From: Archangium lansingense
GTDB taxonomy: Bacteria; Myxococcota; Myxococcia; Myxococcales; Myxococcaceae
Direction: 5' to 3'
DNA: 64,000 nucleotides
Assembly (NCBI RefSeq): GCF_026626635.1
Contig: NZ_JAPNKA010000001.1
Location: forward strand, 9,904,501-9,968,500
Each line of letters begins with the position of its first letter. The stretch's first letter is position 1. The position numbers and the translations under genes are program-made. Positions 16,807-24,082 of this stretch are shown here, piece after piece. The notes under the pieces are model-generated. The model made no database searches, had not been told where the DNA came from, and was given only the letters and a program-made list of their open reading frames with translations.

Positions 16807-17568
16807 GTACGTTGTCCAACGCGCCGGCTTGGTCTCCGGGCACGGGAACTTGAGATCGTACACGCGGACGATGATGCCCTTCTCGTCCAGGATGATGATG
16901 TCCGGCTCGATGGTGCCAGCCAGTCCCTTCCAGCCCTGCTCCGTTACGATCTGGCTCACCCAGTCCTCCTCCATGAACTCCCATGTCCCTTTCTCTCTAC
17001 TGAACTGGAAGCGAGGACGGAGCCGGTAGCGCTCCGAAGGAATCAACTTGTTCAGCGCCTCGCGCAGGCACGGCCAGGCCTGCTCGTGCTTGAAGAGCCC
17101 CAGGTACGCCGCCCATGTCGTCTGTTCGCCCACCTTGACCTGTTTGCAGAGCTCCGCGCTCGGGCTCCGGCCCTTGAAATGGTAGTCGCTGACCTCCTGG
17201 TTCGCCCTGCGGGCGCACTGCGCGATGGCCTTCTCGATCTCCGAGCGCAGATCCGCGGCCAGCTCCACGCCCCGGCGCTCGGCCGAGCCGATCTGGGGTG
17301 TCATCACCGCAACAGCCACCGCCGTGCCGGCGGCCACCACCTGCGCCGCCAGGGACGGGGCGCGCTTCGCTGCCTCCGCCATCTCGGAGGAGCCGGTGCA
17401 GCGCTCCCACTGGCCGGGGAGCTGCTTGAGACAGCATTCCGGCGTCAGGTCTCGTGGACCGCACCTCCCCGCCACTTCGTCGGGCTCCGACTCCGCCAGA
17501 CATCCCGCCTGGAGCACGGCCAGAAGCAGCAGGAGCCACAGGGGCCTGCTCTTGATGGTCTGGAGCAT
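16762..17568 (-). CDS. lipoprotein toxin candidate (SitA-like, PD-(D/E)XK end), frameshifted
   Basis: A 268-codon frame with a type II signal peptide (MLQTIKSRPLWLLLLLAVLQ, lipobox LQAGC with Cys 23). A Cys-rich segment follows (CGPRDLTPECCLKQLPG, 36-52), then a hydrophobic helix (about 77-92) and a C-terminal domain. That domain has EPDIIILDEKGIIVRVYDLK at 221-240, which fits PD-x14-D-x-K of PD-(D/E)XK nucleases. The frame ends early at 16762. A +1 shift near 16806 restores 36 further codons of family-like sequence (see next entry). Lipidation plus a toxin-like C-terminus plus a downstream immunity gene resembles SitA toxins of Myxococcus xanthus, which pass between cells by outer-membrane exchange. 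The assignment is inference. The start at 17568 is set by the signal peptide. Confidence 0.75.
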   Translation of the reverse strand: MLQTIKSRPLWLLLLLAVLQAGCLAESEPDEVAGRCGPRDLTPECCLKQLPGQWERCTGSSEMAEAAKRAPSLAAQVVAAGTAVAVAVMTPQIGSAERRGVELAADLRSEIEKAIAQCARRANQEVSDYHFKGRSPSAELCKQVKVGEQTTWAAYLGLFKHEQAWPCLREALNKLIPSERYRLRPRFQFSREKGTWEFMEEDWVSQIVTEQGWKGLAGTIEPDIIILDEKGIIVRVYDLKFPCPETKPARWTTYTGRSLARSITGWCL

Positions 17569-17601
17569 GGTGCTCACGCTAGCATCGGGAGCCGGGACAC
17601 C

Positions 17602-19062
17602 ATGAGCACATCGACCGAGGACGAATTGGCCACCCCTGGTGGCGAGCAGCCGCCGGAGGAGGCCGGAGGACGGACGCATCGTTGGCCTCGCCGCCGGGTG
17701 TTGGGCTGGTCCCTGCTGGGTCTGGCATCCGCCGCGGCGGGAGGTGGAGGGGCCGCCTTCAAGTGGCTCGGAGAACGCGAGAGGCGCGTCACGGACGAGG
17801 AAGTGGGGAGCATCGACGGATATGAGGCCGAAGCGGGGCTGGCCAAGGGGGGGCCGCCCGAGGGAAGGATGGGCGATGAAGCCTTCGCCGTGCTGATAAC
17901 CCAGCAGGCCACCATCCCCTGCTTCGCGGGCAGCCAGAGAGCGAGTCTCCGGCTGTCCAAGGCCCTCGAGCTCGCTCCCTCCTACGCACCGGCCCGGGTG
18001 TTGAACGCGTGCTGGGACCTGCAGACAGATCGGCCGGACCTGGTACCGAAGGTTCTCTCACACCCCTCGGTCCGGGACACTCCCGAGGCACGCTTGCTGC
18101 TGGAGCTCACCGAGCGCCGGCCCCGAGCTCCCAGCTGGAGCCAGGCCTTCTTCGACTCCTGGCGGGCGCTCGGACAGCCCGATTTCAGCAAGAGCACCCT
18201 GCTCCCCGAGCCGCTGGAGTGGAATCACGTCATCTCCGACGGGTTCACCCGGTCCCCAAGCGACGAGACCTGGCGCTTCCCGCTGATGGTGTTGTACCCG
18301 GAGTTGGCGGAGAAGGAGCAACAGTGGTTGCTCGAGCAGGTTCGCGCCAGTCAGTCCGTGCCACTCCTCATGGCCCTGCGTGAGCAACTCCATTCCCTCG
18401 AAGAACAAGCGCCGTTGCGCTCGTTCCTGCTGTCCTCGGTGGAGGAGCGGCTCGGACAGCTCGCCGGGCCGTCCCCACGCACCCTCCAGCTCGCTCTGGT
18501 CCCCTTCCTGGCCGGCAGTCCGCCCGCGGCTCCCTTCGAGCGGCGGGAGTTGGAGGCGCTCGAGAAGATCAGTGCGCTGCGCGAGTGGAAGCAGCCCTCG
18601 AGCGAGCAGTTCTTCCTGGAGATGAGAGGTCTCATCGACATGATGTACGTGCCCGGCCACCATGCATGGGCGATGGCCTCCATGGCCCAGGCCACCTCAC
18701 ACGGCACCCGGCTGCTGCAACGCACCAGGGCCAGCAAGGCGCACCTGTCCGAGAACGAGCTGCGGTGGCTGGGACGGTTGCTGTACGAGGTGGGCGCGCG
18801 CCTGCGCGAGCAGCCATCCCGTCTGGAGTTGGACATGGGGCTGCGGCTCCAGATGTCCGGCTCCGAGCTGATGCAGCACGTCCCCACCCGCGAGGAGTGC
18901 ATCTCCGCCTGGGGTCAACTGGGCAACTGGGAGGACGCCGTGAAGAAGGCAGCCTATGACCGCTGGCCCCTCGCCCCCCTGCGCGAGGAGTCCTGCGTGC
19001 ACCGCGCTCGCAACGAGCTCGCGTGGATGCAATCCTTCTCCGGCAAGGGCGAGCTGCCCTGA
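17602..19062 (+). CDS. hypothetical membrane-anchored protein with TPR-like helical repeats
   Basis: 486 residues from ATG 17602, which begins 33 bases from the divergent toxin gene. Near the N-terminus RWPRRRVLGWSLLGLASAAA looks like a twin-arginine or uncleaved membrane signal, so the body is probably exported or anchored. Residues 90-170 (LRLSKALELAPSYAPARVLNA) have a TPR-like pattern, and the rest is helical and Leu/Glu/Arg-rich without catalytic motifs. I do not recognise a family. Divergence from a toxin gene makes a link possible, but nothing in the sequence shows it. Confidence 0.75.
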   Translation: MSTSTEDELATPGGEQPPEEAGGRTHRWPRRRVLGWSLLGLASAAAGGGGAAFKWLGERERRVTDEEVGSIDGYEAEAGLAKGGPPEGRMGDEAFAVLITQQATIPCFAGSQRASLRLSKALELAPSYAPARVLNACWDLQTDRPDLVPKVLSHPSVRDTPEARLLLELTERRPRAPSWSQAFFDSWRALGQPDFSKSTLLPEPLEWNHVISDGFTRSPSDETWRFPLMVLYPELAEKEQQWLLEQVRASQSVPLLMALREQLHSLEEQAPLRSFLLSSVEERLGQLAGPSPRTLQLALVPFLAGSPPAAPFERRELEALEKISALREWKQPSSEQFFLEMRGLIDMMYVPGHHAWAMASMAQATSHGTRLLQRTRASKAHLSENELRWLGRLLYEVGARLREQPSRLELDMGLRLQMSGSELMQHVPTREECISAWGQLGNWEDAVKKAAYDRWPLAPLREESCVHRARNELAWMQSFSGKGELP

Positions 19063-19202
19063 ATCCCGATGAGCTCGAGGGCCTCACCCCAATGCAAGCA
19101 GTTGCCTCGAATGCGCGCGGCCCATCCCCGAAGGGAAGTGCGACTGAAGGACAAGAAGGGCGTTCAAAAACACAGACGAAGAGCAAAACCAGACGCCCCC
19201 AC

Positions 19203-19229
19203 CCTCACTTGTCATCATGACAAGTGAGG
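19203..19229. promoter_or_regulatory. 27-bp perfect palindromic operator, copy 1
   Basis: Arms CCTCACTTGTCAT and ATGACAAGTGAGG flank a single C; all 13 arm positions pair. It is followed one base later by TTGACA (19231-19236), a perfect -35 hexamer on the plus strand. A convincing -10 at 17 bases is not visible; TAGGAT and TAAAAC lie nearer. The form suits a dimeric repressor. Confidence 0.7.
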
Positions 19230-19256
19230 ATTGACAAATATGTAGGATAAAACAAA

Positions 19257-19283
19257 CTTCACTTGTCATCATGACAAGTGAGG
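19257..19283. promoter_or_regulatory. 27-bp palindromic operator, copy 2
   Basis: Identical to copy 1 except for T instead of C at 19258, so 12 of 13 arm positions pair. The centres of the two copies are 54 bases apart, about five helical turns, so bound dimers would face the same side. Together they bracket the A+T-rich TTGACA segment. Confidence 0.7.
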
Positions 19284-19485
19284 TCCACCCCAAGAACGTA
19301 TCTCGATGGGCTCCATCGGGTGGTGAGCACGGGCAGACGTGTCATCGACCACTCTGGCTTGGGGAGCTATTGCACAGCGCGCGGAGTCGATGACGCTCGA
19401 GGGGGGGGCGGATGGAGCACGTTCCGCGGAGCACCGACCGGGGCACTCGACCTGATACGTTGAGGTCTTGAGAGGTAGGCCCCGC

Positions 19486-21264
19486 GTGTCCGCACATCCT
19501 TCGCCCCCAATCCCGAGCCCCCCGCCTCCTGTCGCGGCAATGGGGGCCCTGCGTCCGCCCGACGCGTCCCCGCTGCCACCTGGCACCCGCATTGGCGGGG
19601 ACGTGGTGGAAGGAGAGCTGGGCTCCGGCGGCTTCGCCACCGTGTACCTGGTGCGCAGCCCCGAGGGCCGTCTTTACGCCCTCAAGCTGTTGCCCCTGGA
19701 CCAGGGCGAGGAGCGGGCCGAGCGAGCCTGGCGCGAGCTGTCGCTGGGCATGCGCCTGCGCCACCCCAACCTCGCGCGCCAGCTCGGCGGCGGCCAGTGG
19801 CCCGAGGACAACCCCCGCTTCCTCTGGCTGAAGCTGGAGCTGATTGAGGGCCTCACGCTGGAGGAGTGGGGACTGGTGCCCGGGCGTACCGTGGCCGAGG
19901 TGGTGGAACGAACGTTGGAGCTGGCACGCGCGCTGGCGGTGATGCACGAGGCGGGCGTGGTGCACCGCGACGTGAAGGAAGCCAACGTGCTGGTGCGCGA
20001 GAGCGACGGGCAGGCGGTGCTGGTGGACTTCGGAGTGAGCTACCGCAAGGGAAGCCCCACCCTCACCAAGGGGATGTTTCCCCCGGGCACGCTGCCCTAC
20101 CGCGCTCCGGAGGCCTGGGCCTATGCCCGCGCGCACGTGGGCGTGGCGGGCGCGCACTACCGGGCCGGGCCGGGGGATGACCTCTACGCGGTGGGCGTGG
20201 TGCTCTACTGCCTGCTGACGGGTCGATTCCCCTTCCGTTTCACCGACGACGGCGGAGTGGACGTGGAGGCGGTGCTGAACCAGGCGCCGCTGTCGCCTCG
20301 CCTCGTCAACCCGCGCGTGCCCCGAGAGGTGGAGGCGGTGTGCCTGCGGCTGCTGGCGAAGAAGCCCGAGGAGCGCTACCCGGGCGCAGTGGCGCTGTAC
20401 GAGGCGCTTGAGGCGGTGAAGGCCGGGGCGGACGCGTCCTGGACGCTGCCGTTGCACCCGGAGAGACGGCCCGCCGTGAAGCCGTGGGCACGGCGGGGCC
20501 GGGTACTTGCGGGGGTGGGCGTGGGGTTGGCCCTGGCGCTGGGGGCGTGGTGGCTCGGCTCCGGCCAGGAAGTGGCGCCCCCAGAGCCCGTACCGGAACC
20601 TGTGCGAGCCGTGGCCGCGCCTGCCACACCCGAGGCGCCCCCTCCCGCGGCCGCCGCCCCGCCAGTGACGCCCCGAAAGGACAGTGCCCCCGTGAAGCAG
20701 CAGCAGATGCCCAACGCCCCGCCCGAAGCAGCCCCCAAGGGCTGGGGATCCGCCGTGCGCAACGCGTGTGCCGGCCTCACCGGCTTCGCCCTCCAGGCCT
20801 GCATTGCTGGCCAGCAGCAGGTGCCGCCCGCCCCCCCCGCTCCGCCCCCCCAGGAGTGCCCTGCAGGGGCCCTGGAGACGATGACGCGCACGCTCGGCCT
20901 GAGCATCGGGGAGAAGACGAGCGTCGACTGGAGCGACGTGCGCGGCAGGGCCGTGCGCGTGTACGAGGACACTCCGGTCCTCGTGGCGGGCCACTGGAAT
21001 GCAGGGGCCGATTTCACGGGAGCGGGCGGCCGGTTCGCGCTGCCGGACCAGACCCGCGTCTCCGGGCGGCTCTACGTCAAGGAGGGCCGGGTGTACGGCC
21101 GCCTCACCGAGGCGCGTACGCCCAACGGGGTGACGTACCCGGTGTGCATGGAGGTGCTGGATACGGATGGCAACGTCGGCCTCACGCTCCACCCCGGCAG
21201 CGAGCCAGGAAAGATGATGGTCGACCCCGTTGTGGAGATACGAGTGGTGGACCGTTTCAAATAG
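19486..21264 (+). CDS. Ser/Thr protein kinase, paired with DUF2381 gene
   Basis: 592 residues from GTG 19486, chosen because AGAGGTAGG lies just upstream (TTG 19468 and ATG 19540 are alternatives). Kinase motifs: LGSGGFATVYLV, ALKLLPLD, HRDVKEAN, LVDFGVS and YRAPEAW. A transmembrane helix (VLAGVGVGLALALGAWWLG) lies near residue 340, and a Pro/Ala linker follows. The extracytoplasmic C-terminal domain has CPAGALETMTRTLGL, VDWSDVRGRAVRVYEDTPV and HPGSEPGKMMVDPVVEIR. This layout is common in myxobacterial kinases that lie next to DUF2381 genes. Such kinases phosphorylate Ser/Thr and probably sense an envelope signal. Twin palindromes upstream suggest repressor control. Confidence 0.92.
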   Translation: MSAHPSPPIPSPPPPVAAMGALRPPDASPLPPGTRIGGDVVEGELGSGGFATVYLVRSPEGRLYALKLLPLDQGEERAERAWRELSLGMRLRHPNLARQLGGGQWPEDNPRFLWLKLELIEGLTLEEWGLVPGRTVAEVVERTLELARALAVMHEAGVVHRDVKEANVLVRESDGQAVLVDFGVSYRKGSPTLTKGMFPPGTLPYRAPEAWAYARAHVGVAGAHYRAGPGDDLYAVGVVLYCLLTGRFPFRFTDDGGVDVEAVLNQAPLSPRLVNPRVPREVEAVCLRLLAKKPEERYPGAVALYEALEAVKAGADASWTLPLHPERRPAVKPWARRGRVLAGVGVGLALALGAWWLGSGQEVAPPEPVPEPVRAVAAPATPEAPPPAAAAPPVTPRKDSAPVKQQQMPNAPPEAAPKGWGSAVRNACAGLTGFALQACIAGQQQVPPAPPAPPPQECPAGALETMTRTLGLSIGEKTSVDWSDVRGRAVRVYEDTPVLVAGHWNAGADFTGAGGRFALPDQTRVSGRLYVKEGRVYGRLTEARTPNGVTYPVCMEVLDTDGNVGLTLHPGSEPGKMMVDPVVEIRVVDRFK

Positions 21265-21368
21265 GGCGGCCCGGACCAGGACGGGCGGGACCGGACCCCA
21301 CCGGAGAGGAGGTGTGGTAGAGGCCAACTTCCCCGGTCTCGTCCGCTTCCCCTGGAGGTTTGTGTCCC

Positions 21369-22304
21369 GTGTTCGTCCTGCCCTTCGCCGTCCTCGTGGG
21401 AGTGAGCCTGCTCGCCGAGCCCACCGCCGCCGTGCCCTCCGCGCTGCCTGCTTGTGAGAAGGGCACGCGCTACCTCGAGCTGACGGCGGACTCGCCCGGC
21501 GAGGCGCACGAGGTGTGCATCCATCCCGGGCTCTCCACCAACTTCTTCTTCGACGCGAAGCTGGCCCACGTGGAGTTGGCCAGGCGGGAGTGGTTCCGGG
21601 TGATAGCGGATGAGACGGGCCTCGCGCTCGTGCCCACGGTAGCGCTGGGAGACGGGGAGCGTGTACCGCTGAAGGTCTTCTTCCAGGACGGCGCGGCCCC
21701 GGCGGGCGTCACCTTCACCCTGGTGGTGCACCCCTCCGAAGCCGAGCGGCAGGTGGAGGTGACGCGTAAGCCGCGCACGCTGGCCTCCTACCGGGAGGGC
21801 GAGCAGCAGGCGCGGGCGGAAGCGCGGCAATGCCAGAAGGAGAAGGTGCATCTGGAGGCGGAATGTGCCGGGCGGATGGGTCTGCTGGGCCTGCTCGCCC
21901 AGGAACTGCTGGGCGAGGACGGCATCGCCGCCAAGAACATCACCCTGAGCGTCACCTCGCGCCCGGGCAACACGCTCCACTCCATCAAGGCCCTCAGCTA
22001 CCGCTCGGACACCGGGCGCTTGGAGGACGGGCGAAAGGTGGTGCGGCTGGTCGTGAAGCAGGAGTTACGGAACACAGGGACGCGGCTCTGGACGCCCGCG
22101 GGGGCGGTGTTGGTGGGCGCCCAGGGAGTGGAGTGGAAGGCGCTCGGCGTGTGGCCGCGGGAGCCCATTCCCCCCGGGGAGAAGCGCCTCGTCGGGGTGG
22201 AGGTGGAGATGACGGAGGAGGAGGCGCGCGGCACCTTCACCCTGAAGCTGTGGGGCCAGGACGCTGGCACCGCAGAGTTCTTCGACGGGGTGACGTTCCC
22301 GTAG
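21369..22304 (+). CDS. DUF2381 family exported protein
   Basis: 311 residues from GTG 21369, with GGAGG ten bases upstream; TTG 21360 is in frame but too close to that site. The signal sequence MFVLPFAVLVGVSLLAEPTA is followed by the DUF2381 (TIGR02268) pattern. This includes HEVCIHPGLSTNFFFDAKL near the N-terminus, FTLVVHPSEAERQVEV in the middle and WTPAGAVLVG, PGEKRLVGVEVEM near the end. The family is restricted to myxobacteria and of unknown function, typically next to a Ser/Thr kinase as here (104 bases apart). It may be the external partner of that kinase. It ends directly against the convergent epimerase gene. Confidence 0.9.
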   Translation: MFVLPFAVLVGVSLLAEPTAAVPSALPACEKGTRYLELTADSPGEAHEVCIHPGLSTNFFFDAKLAHVELARREWFRVIADETGLALVPTVALGDGERVPLKVFFQDGAAPAGVTFTLVVHPSEAERQVEVTRKPRTLASYREGEQQARAEARQCQKEKVHLEAECAGRMGLLGLLAQELLGEDGIAAKNITLSVTSRPGNTLHSIKALSYRSDTGRLEDGRKVVRLVVKQELRNTGTRLWTPAGAVLVGAQGVEWKALGVWPREPIPPGEKRLVGVEVEMTEEEARGTFTLKLWGQDAGTAEFFDGVTFP

Positions 22305-23291
22305 TCATCTGGCGCGCACGAGCCCCTGCTCCCGCAGGAAAGCCACCGTCTTCTCCACTCCCTCAGCAAGAGGCGTTGGGGTGAAGCCAAGCTCTCGCTG
22401 CGCCTTGCTCGCATCCACGCTCACGTTCCACAGCAGGAAGGACAGCTGCCCCGGTGCGATGAGGGGTGTAAAGCCAAACACCCTCGCCAGGGGCGCGGAC
22501 GCCGTGGCGAGCAGCTTCATCACCCACGCGGGCGTGGTGGGCGGCACCCGTGCTCCCGCGCCCTCCACGCGGAGGATCTCCCGCGCCAGTTCCGCGTTGG
22601 TCACGTGCGTGTCCGCCAGCAGGTAGCGCTCGCCTGGGATACCGCGCTCGGCCGCCACGAGGTGCGCGTCCGCCACGCTGTCCACGTACGCCACCGGCAT
22701 CCCCCCAGGAGGCAGGGCCGGCGCCTTCCGATTGAGCACCTGGAGGAAGAACGAGTTGAGCCCCACATGCACGGGCGAGGGCCCGTACACCGCGCCTGGA
22801 TTCACATACACGAGCTCGAGCCCCTCGCGCCGGATGACCTCGGCCTCCCGCTCCGCGGCCTGCTTCGAGCGCTCGTAGGCGGTGGGCTTCGCCGCGGTGT
22901 CCAGGTTCGTCTCCACCAGCCTTCCCCCGCGGGGCGCGGCGAAGACATCCATCGTCGAGGTGTACACCACCCGCTTCACCCGCGCGGCGAGCGCGGCCCG
23001 CAGCACGTTCACCGTGCCCTGGCGGTTCACCCGATCGAAGATGGTCTCATCCGGCTGCCACTGTTCGGGCATTCCCGCGGCGTGAAACAGCCACTCCACG
23101 TCTCGCATGGCCGCCGCTAGCGAGTCCGGCTCCGTCACGTCGCCGCGCACCAGCGCCACTCCCGCCGGTAGCACCTGTGCGGCCCGCTTCGGGTCCCGAA
23201 CCAATGCGCGCACCTGGTGACCCCGCGCCAGCAGCCGCAGGGCAATGGCGTTTCCGATGAGGCCCGTGGCCCCCGTTACCAGCACGTTCAT
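22305..23291 (-). CDS. NAD-dependent epimerase/dehydratase (extended SDR)
   Basis: 328 residues. The N-terminal Rossmann motif is NVLVTGATGLIGNAIA (TGxxGxxG), and the catalytic YxxxK is AYERSKQAAERE with upstream STMDVFA. LVYVNPGAVYGPS and PVAYVDSVADAH are typical of the dihydroflavonol-reductase/hopanoid HpnA-like SDR branch. The substrate cannot be told from sequence: a hopanoid or sterol-like precursor, or a nucleotide sugar, are possible. The ATG at 23291 starts the Rossmann fold and has GGAGAGGGCAGGAAG upstream. The stop codon abuts the convergent DUF2381 stop with no spacer. Confidence 0.93.
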   Translation of the reverse strand: MNVLVTGATGLIGNAIALRLLARGHQVRALVRDPKRAAQVLPAGVALVRGDVTEPDSLAAAMRDVEWLFHAAGMPEQWQPDETIFDRVNRQGTVNVLRAALAARVKRVVYTSTMDVFAAPRGGRLVETNLDTAAKPTAYERSKQAAEREAEVIRREGLELVYVNPGAVYGPSPVHVGLNSFFLQVLNRKAPALPPGGMPVAYVDSVADAHLVAAERGIPGERYLLADTHVTNAELAREILRVEGAGARVPPTTPAWVMKLLATASAPLARVFGFTPLIAPGQLSFLLWNVSVDASKAQRELGFTPTPLAEGVEKTVAFLREQGLVRAR

Positions 23292-23509
23292 CGTCTTCCT
23301 GCCCTCTCCGGGTCCAACTCCTATGACGAGGAGGCGCCGGGTACGCCGGTGTGACTTCCCGCGCCCCCCTACCTGCCCTCCCAGGGAGCATGCGGCGCCC
23401 CGCTGCGGGCGTCTACCTCGGCCATTCCCGCGCTCATCACAGCCCCCAGTTCTCGACTCTGAACAACAAGGGCCGAGCCCCACGCCCCCTCCCCCGAAGA
23501 GGAACCCCC

Positions 23510-24082
23510 ATGCCTTTCACCCCCGACCTGCTCTTCCACGAGACGATGTCCGGCCCCATGGCACTGGGCAGCAGGAACCCGGAGCACCCTGCGCGCCACA
23601 GCCGCACCACGCGGCTGTCGCTACACGCCACCATCCGCATCGACTCGATGGAGGACTTCCTCCTGGACCCCGAGCACGTGGCCTGGCTGGGCGGGCACCT
23701 CTCCTTCCCTCCCTTCTCGAAGTGCATCCCCATCCGACAGGGCCGCTTCCAGCTCTTCTCGCCCTCGGACGATCCGCTCATGCGGCTGATGCACTACGAC
23801 GCCCTCTTCGAGCACGAGGAACGCACGTACTGCCTGTCCGGCACCAAGTTCCTCCGCGATGACCCGGGGCCGGACCTCTGGACAGACACGACCCGACTGC
23901 ACACCACCCTGCACGAGGGCCACGACACCCAGGGCCCGGTGGTGGGCGCGGGCGTGCTCACGGTCGGCGTCCGCGAGCTGCTCGCACTGGTGGCCAGCAT
24001 GCGCTCGCCCCGGGGCGGCTCCCAGACGCTGGCGCGCTTCGGCCAGTTCTTCCTCAGCAATCTCTGGGAGCTCTACGCATGA
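23510..24082 (+). CDS. GMC-oxidoreductase-associated accessory protein
   Basis: 190 residues starting MPFTPDLLFHETMSGPMALG. The pattern is FxExMxG at the start, TIRIDSMEDFLLDPEHVAWL, a central YCLSGTKFLRDDPGPDLWTD, and GAGVLTVGVRELLALVASMR with a final FGQFFLSNLWELY. It matches the extra domain that accompanies cholesterol-oxidase-like GMC enzymes and alpha/beta hydrolases in large bacterial fusion proteins. Here it is a separate gene that overlaps the GMC gene by four bases (ATGA). ATG 23510 has GAAGAGGAA upstream. Function unknown; it is presumably part of the same complex or lipid pathway. Confidence 0.75.
   Translation: MPFTPDLLFHETMSGPMALGSRNPEHPARHSRTTRLSLHATIRIDSMEDFLLDPEHVAWLGGHLSFPPFSKCIPIRQGRFQLFSPSDDPLMRLMHYDALFEHEERTYCLSGTKFLRDDPGPDLWTDTTRLHTTLHEGHDTQGPVVGAGVLTVGVRELLALVASMRSPRGGSQTLARFGQFFLSNLWELYA

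Larger units (their letters stand above)
19063..19485. other. 422-base intergenic region before the kinase/DUF2381 operon
   Basis: The stretch 19150-19290 is much more A+T-rich than its surroundings and holds two 27-bp palindromes with a TTGACA between them (separate entries). The rest, 19290-19485, shows no recognisable element apart from the AGAGGTAGG ribosome site before GTG 19486. No gene is visible here. Confidence 0.7.
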
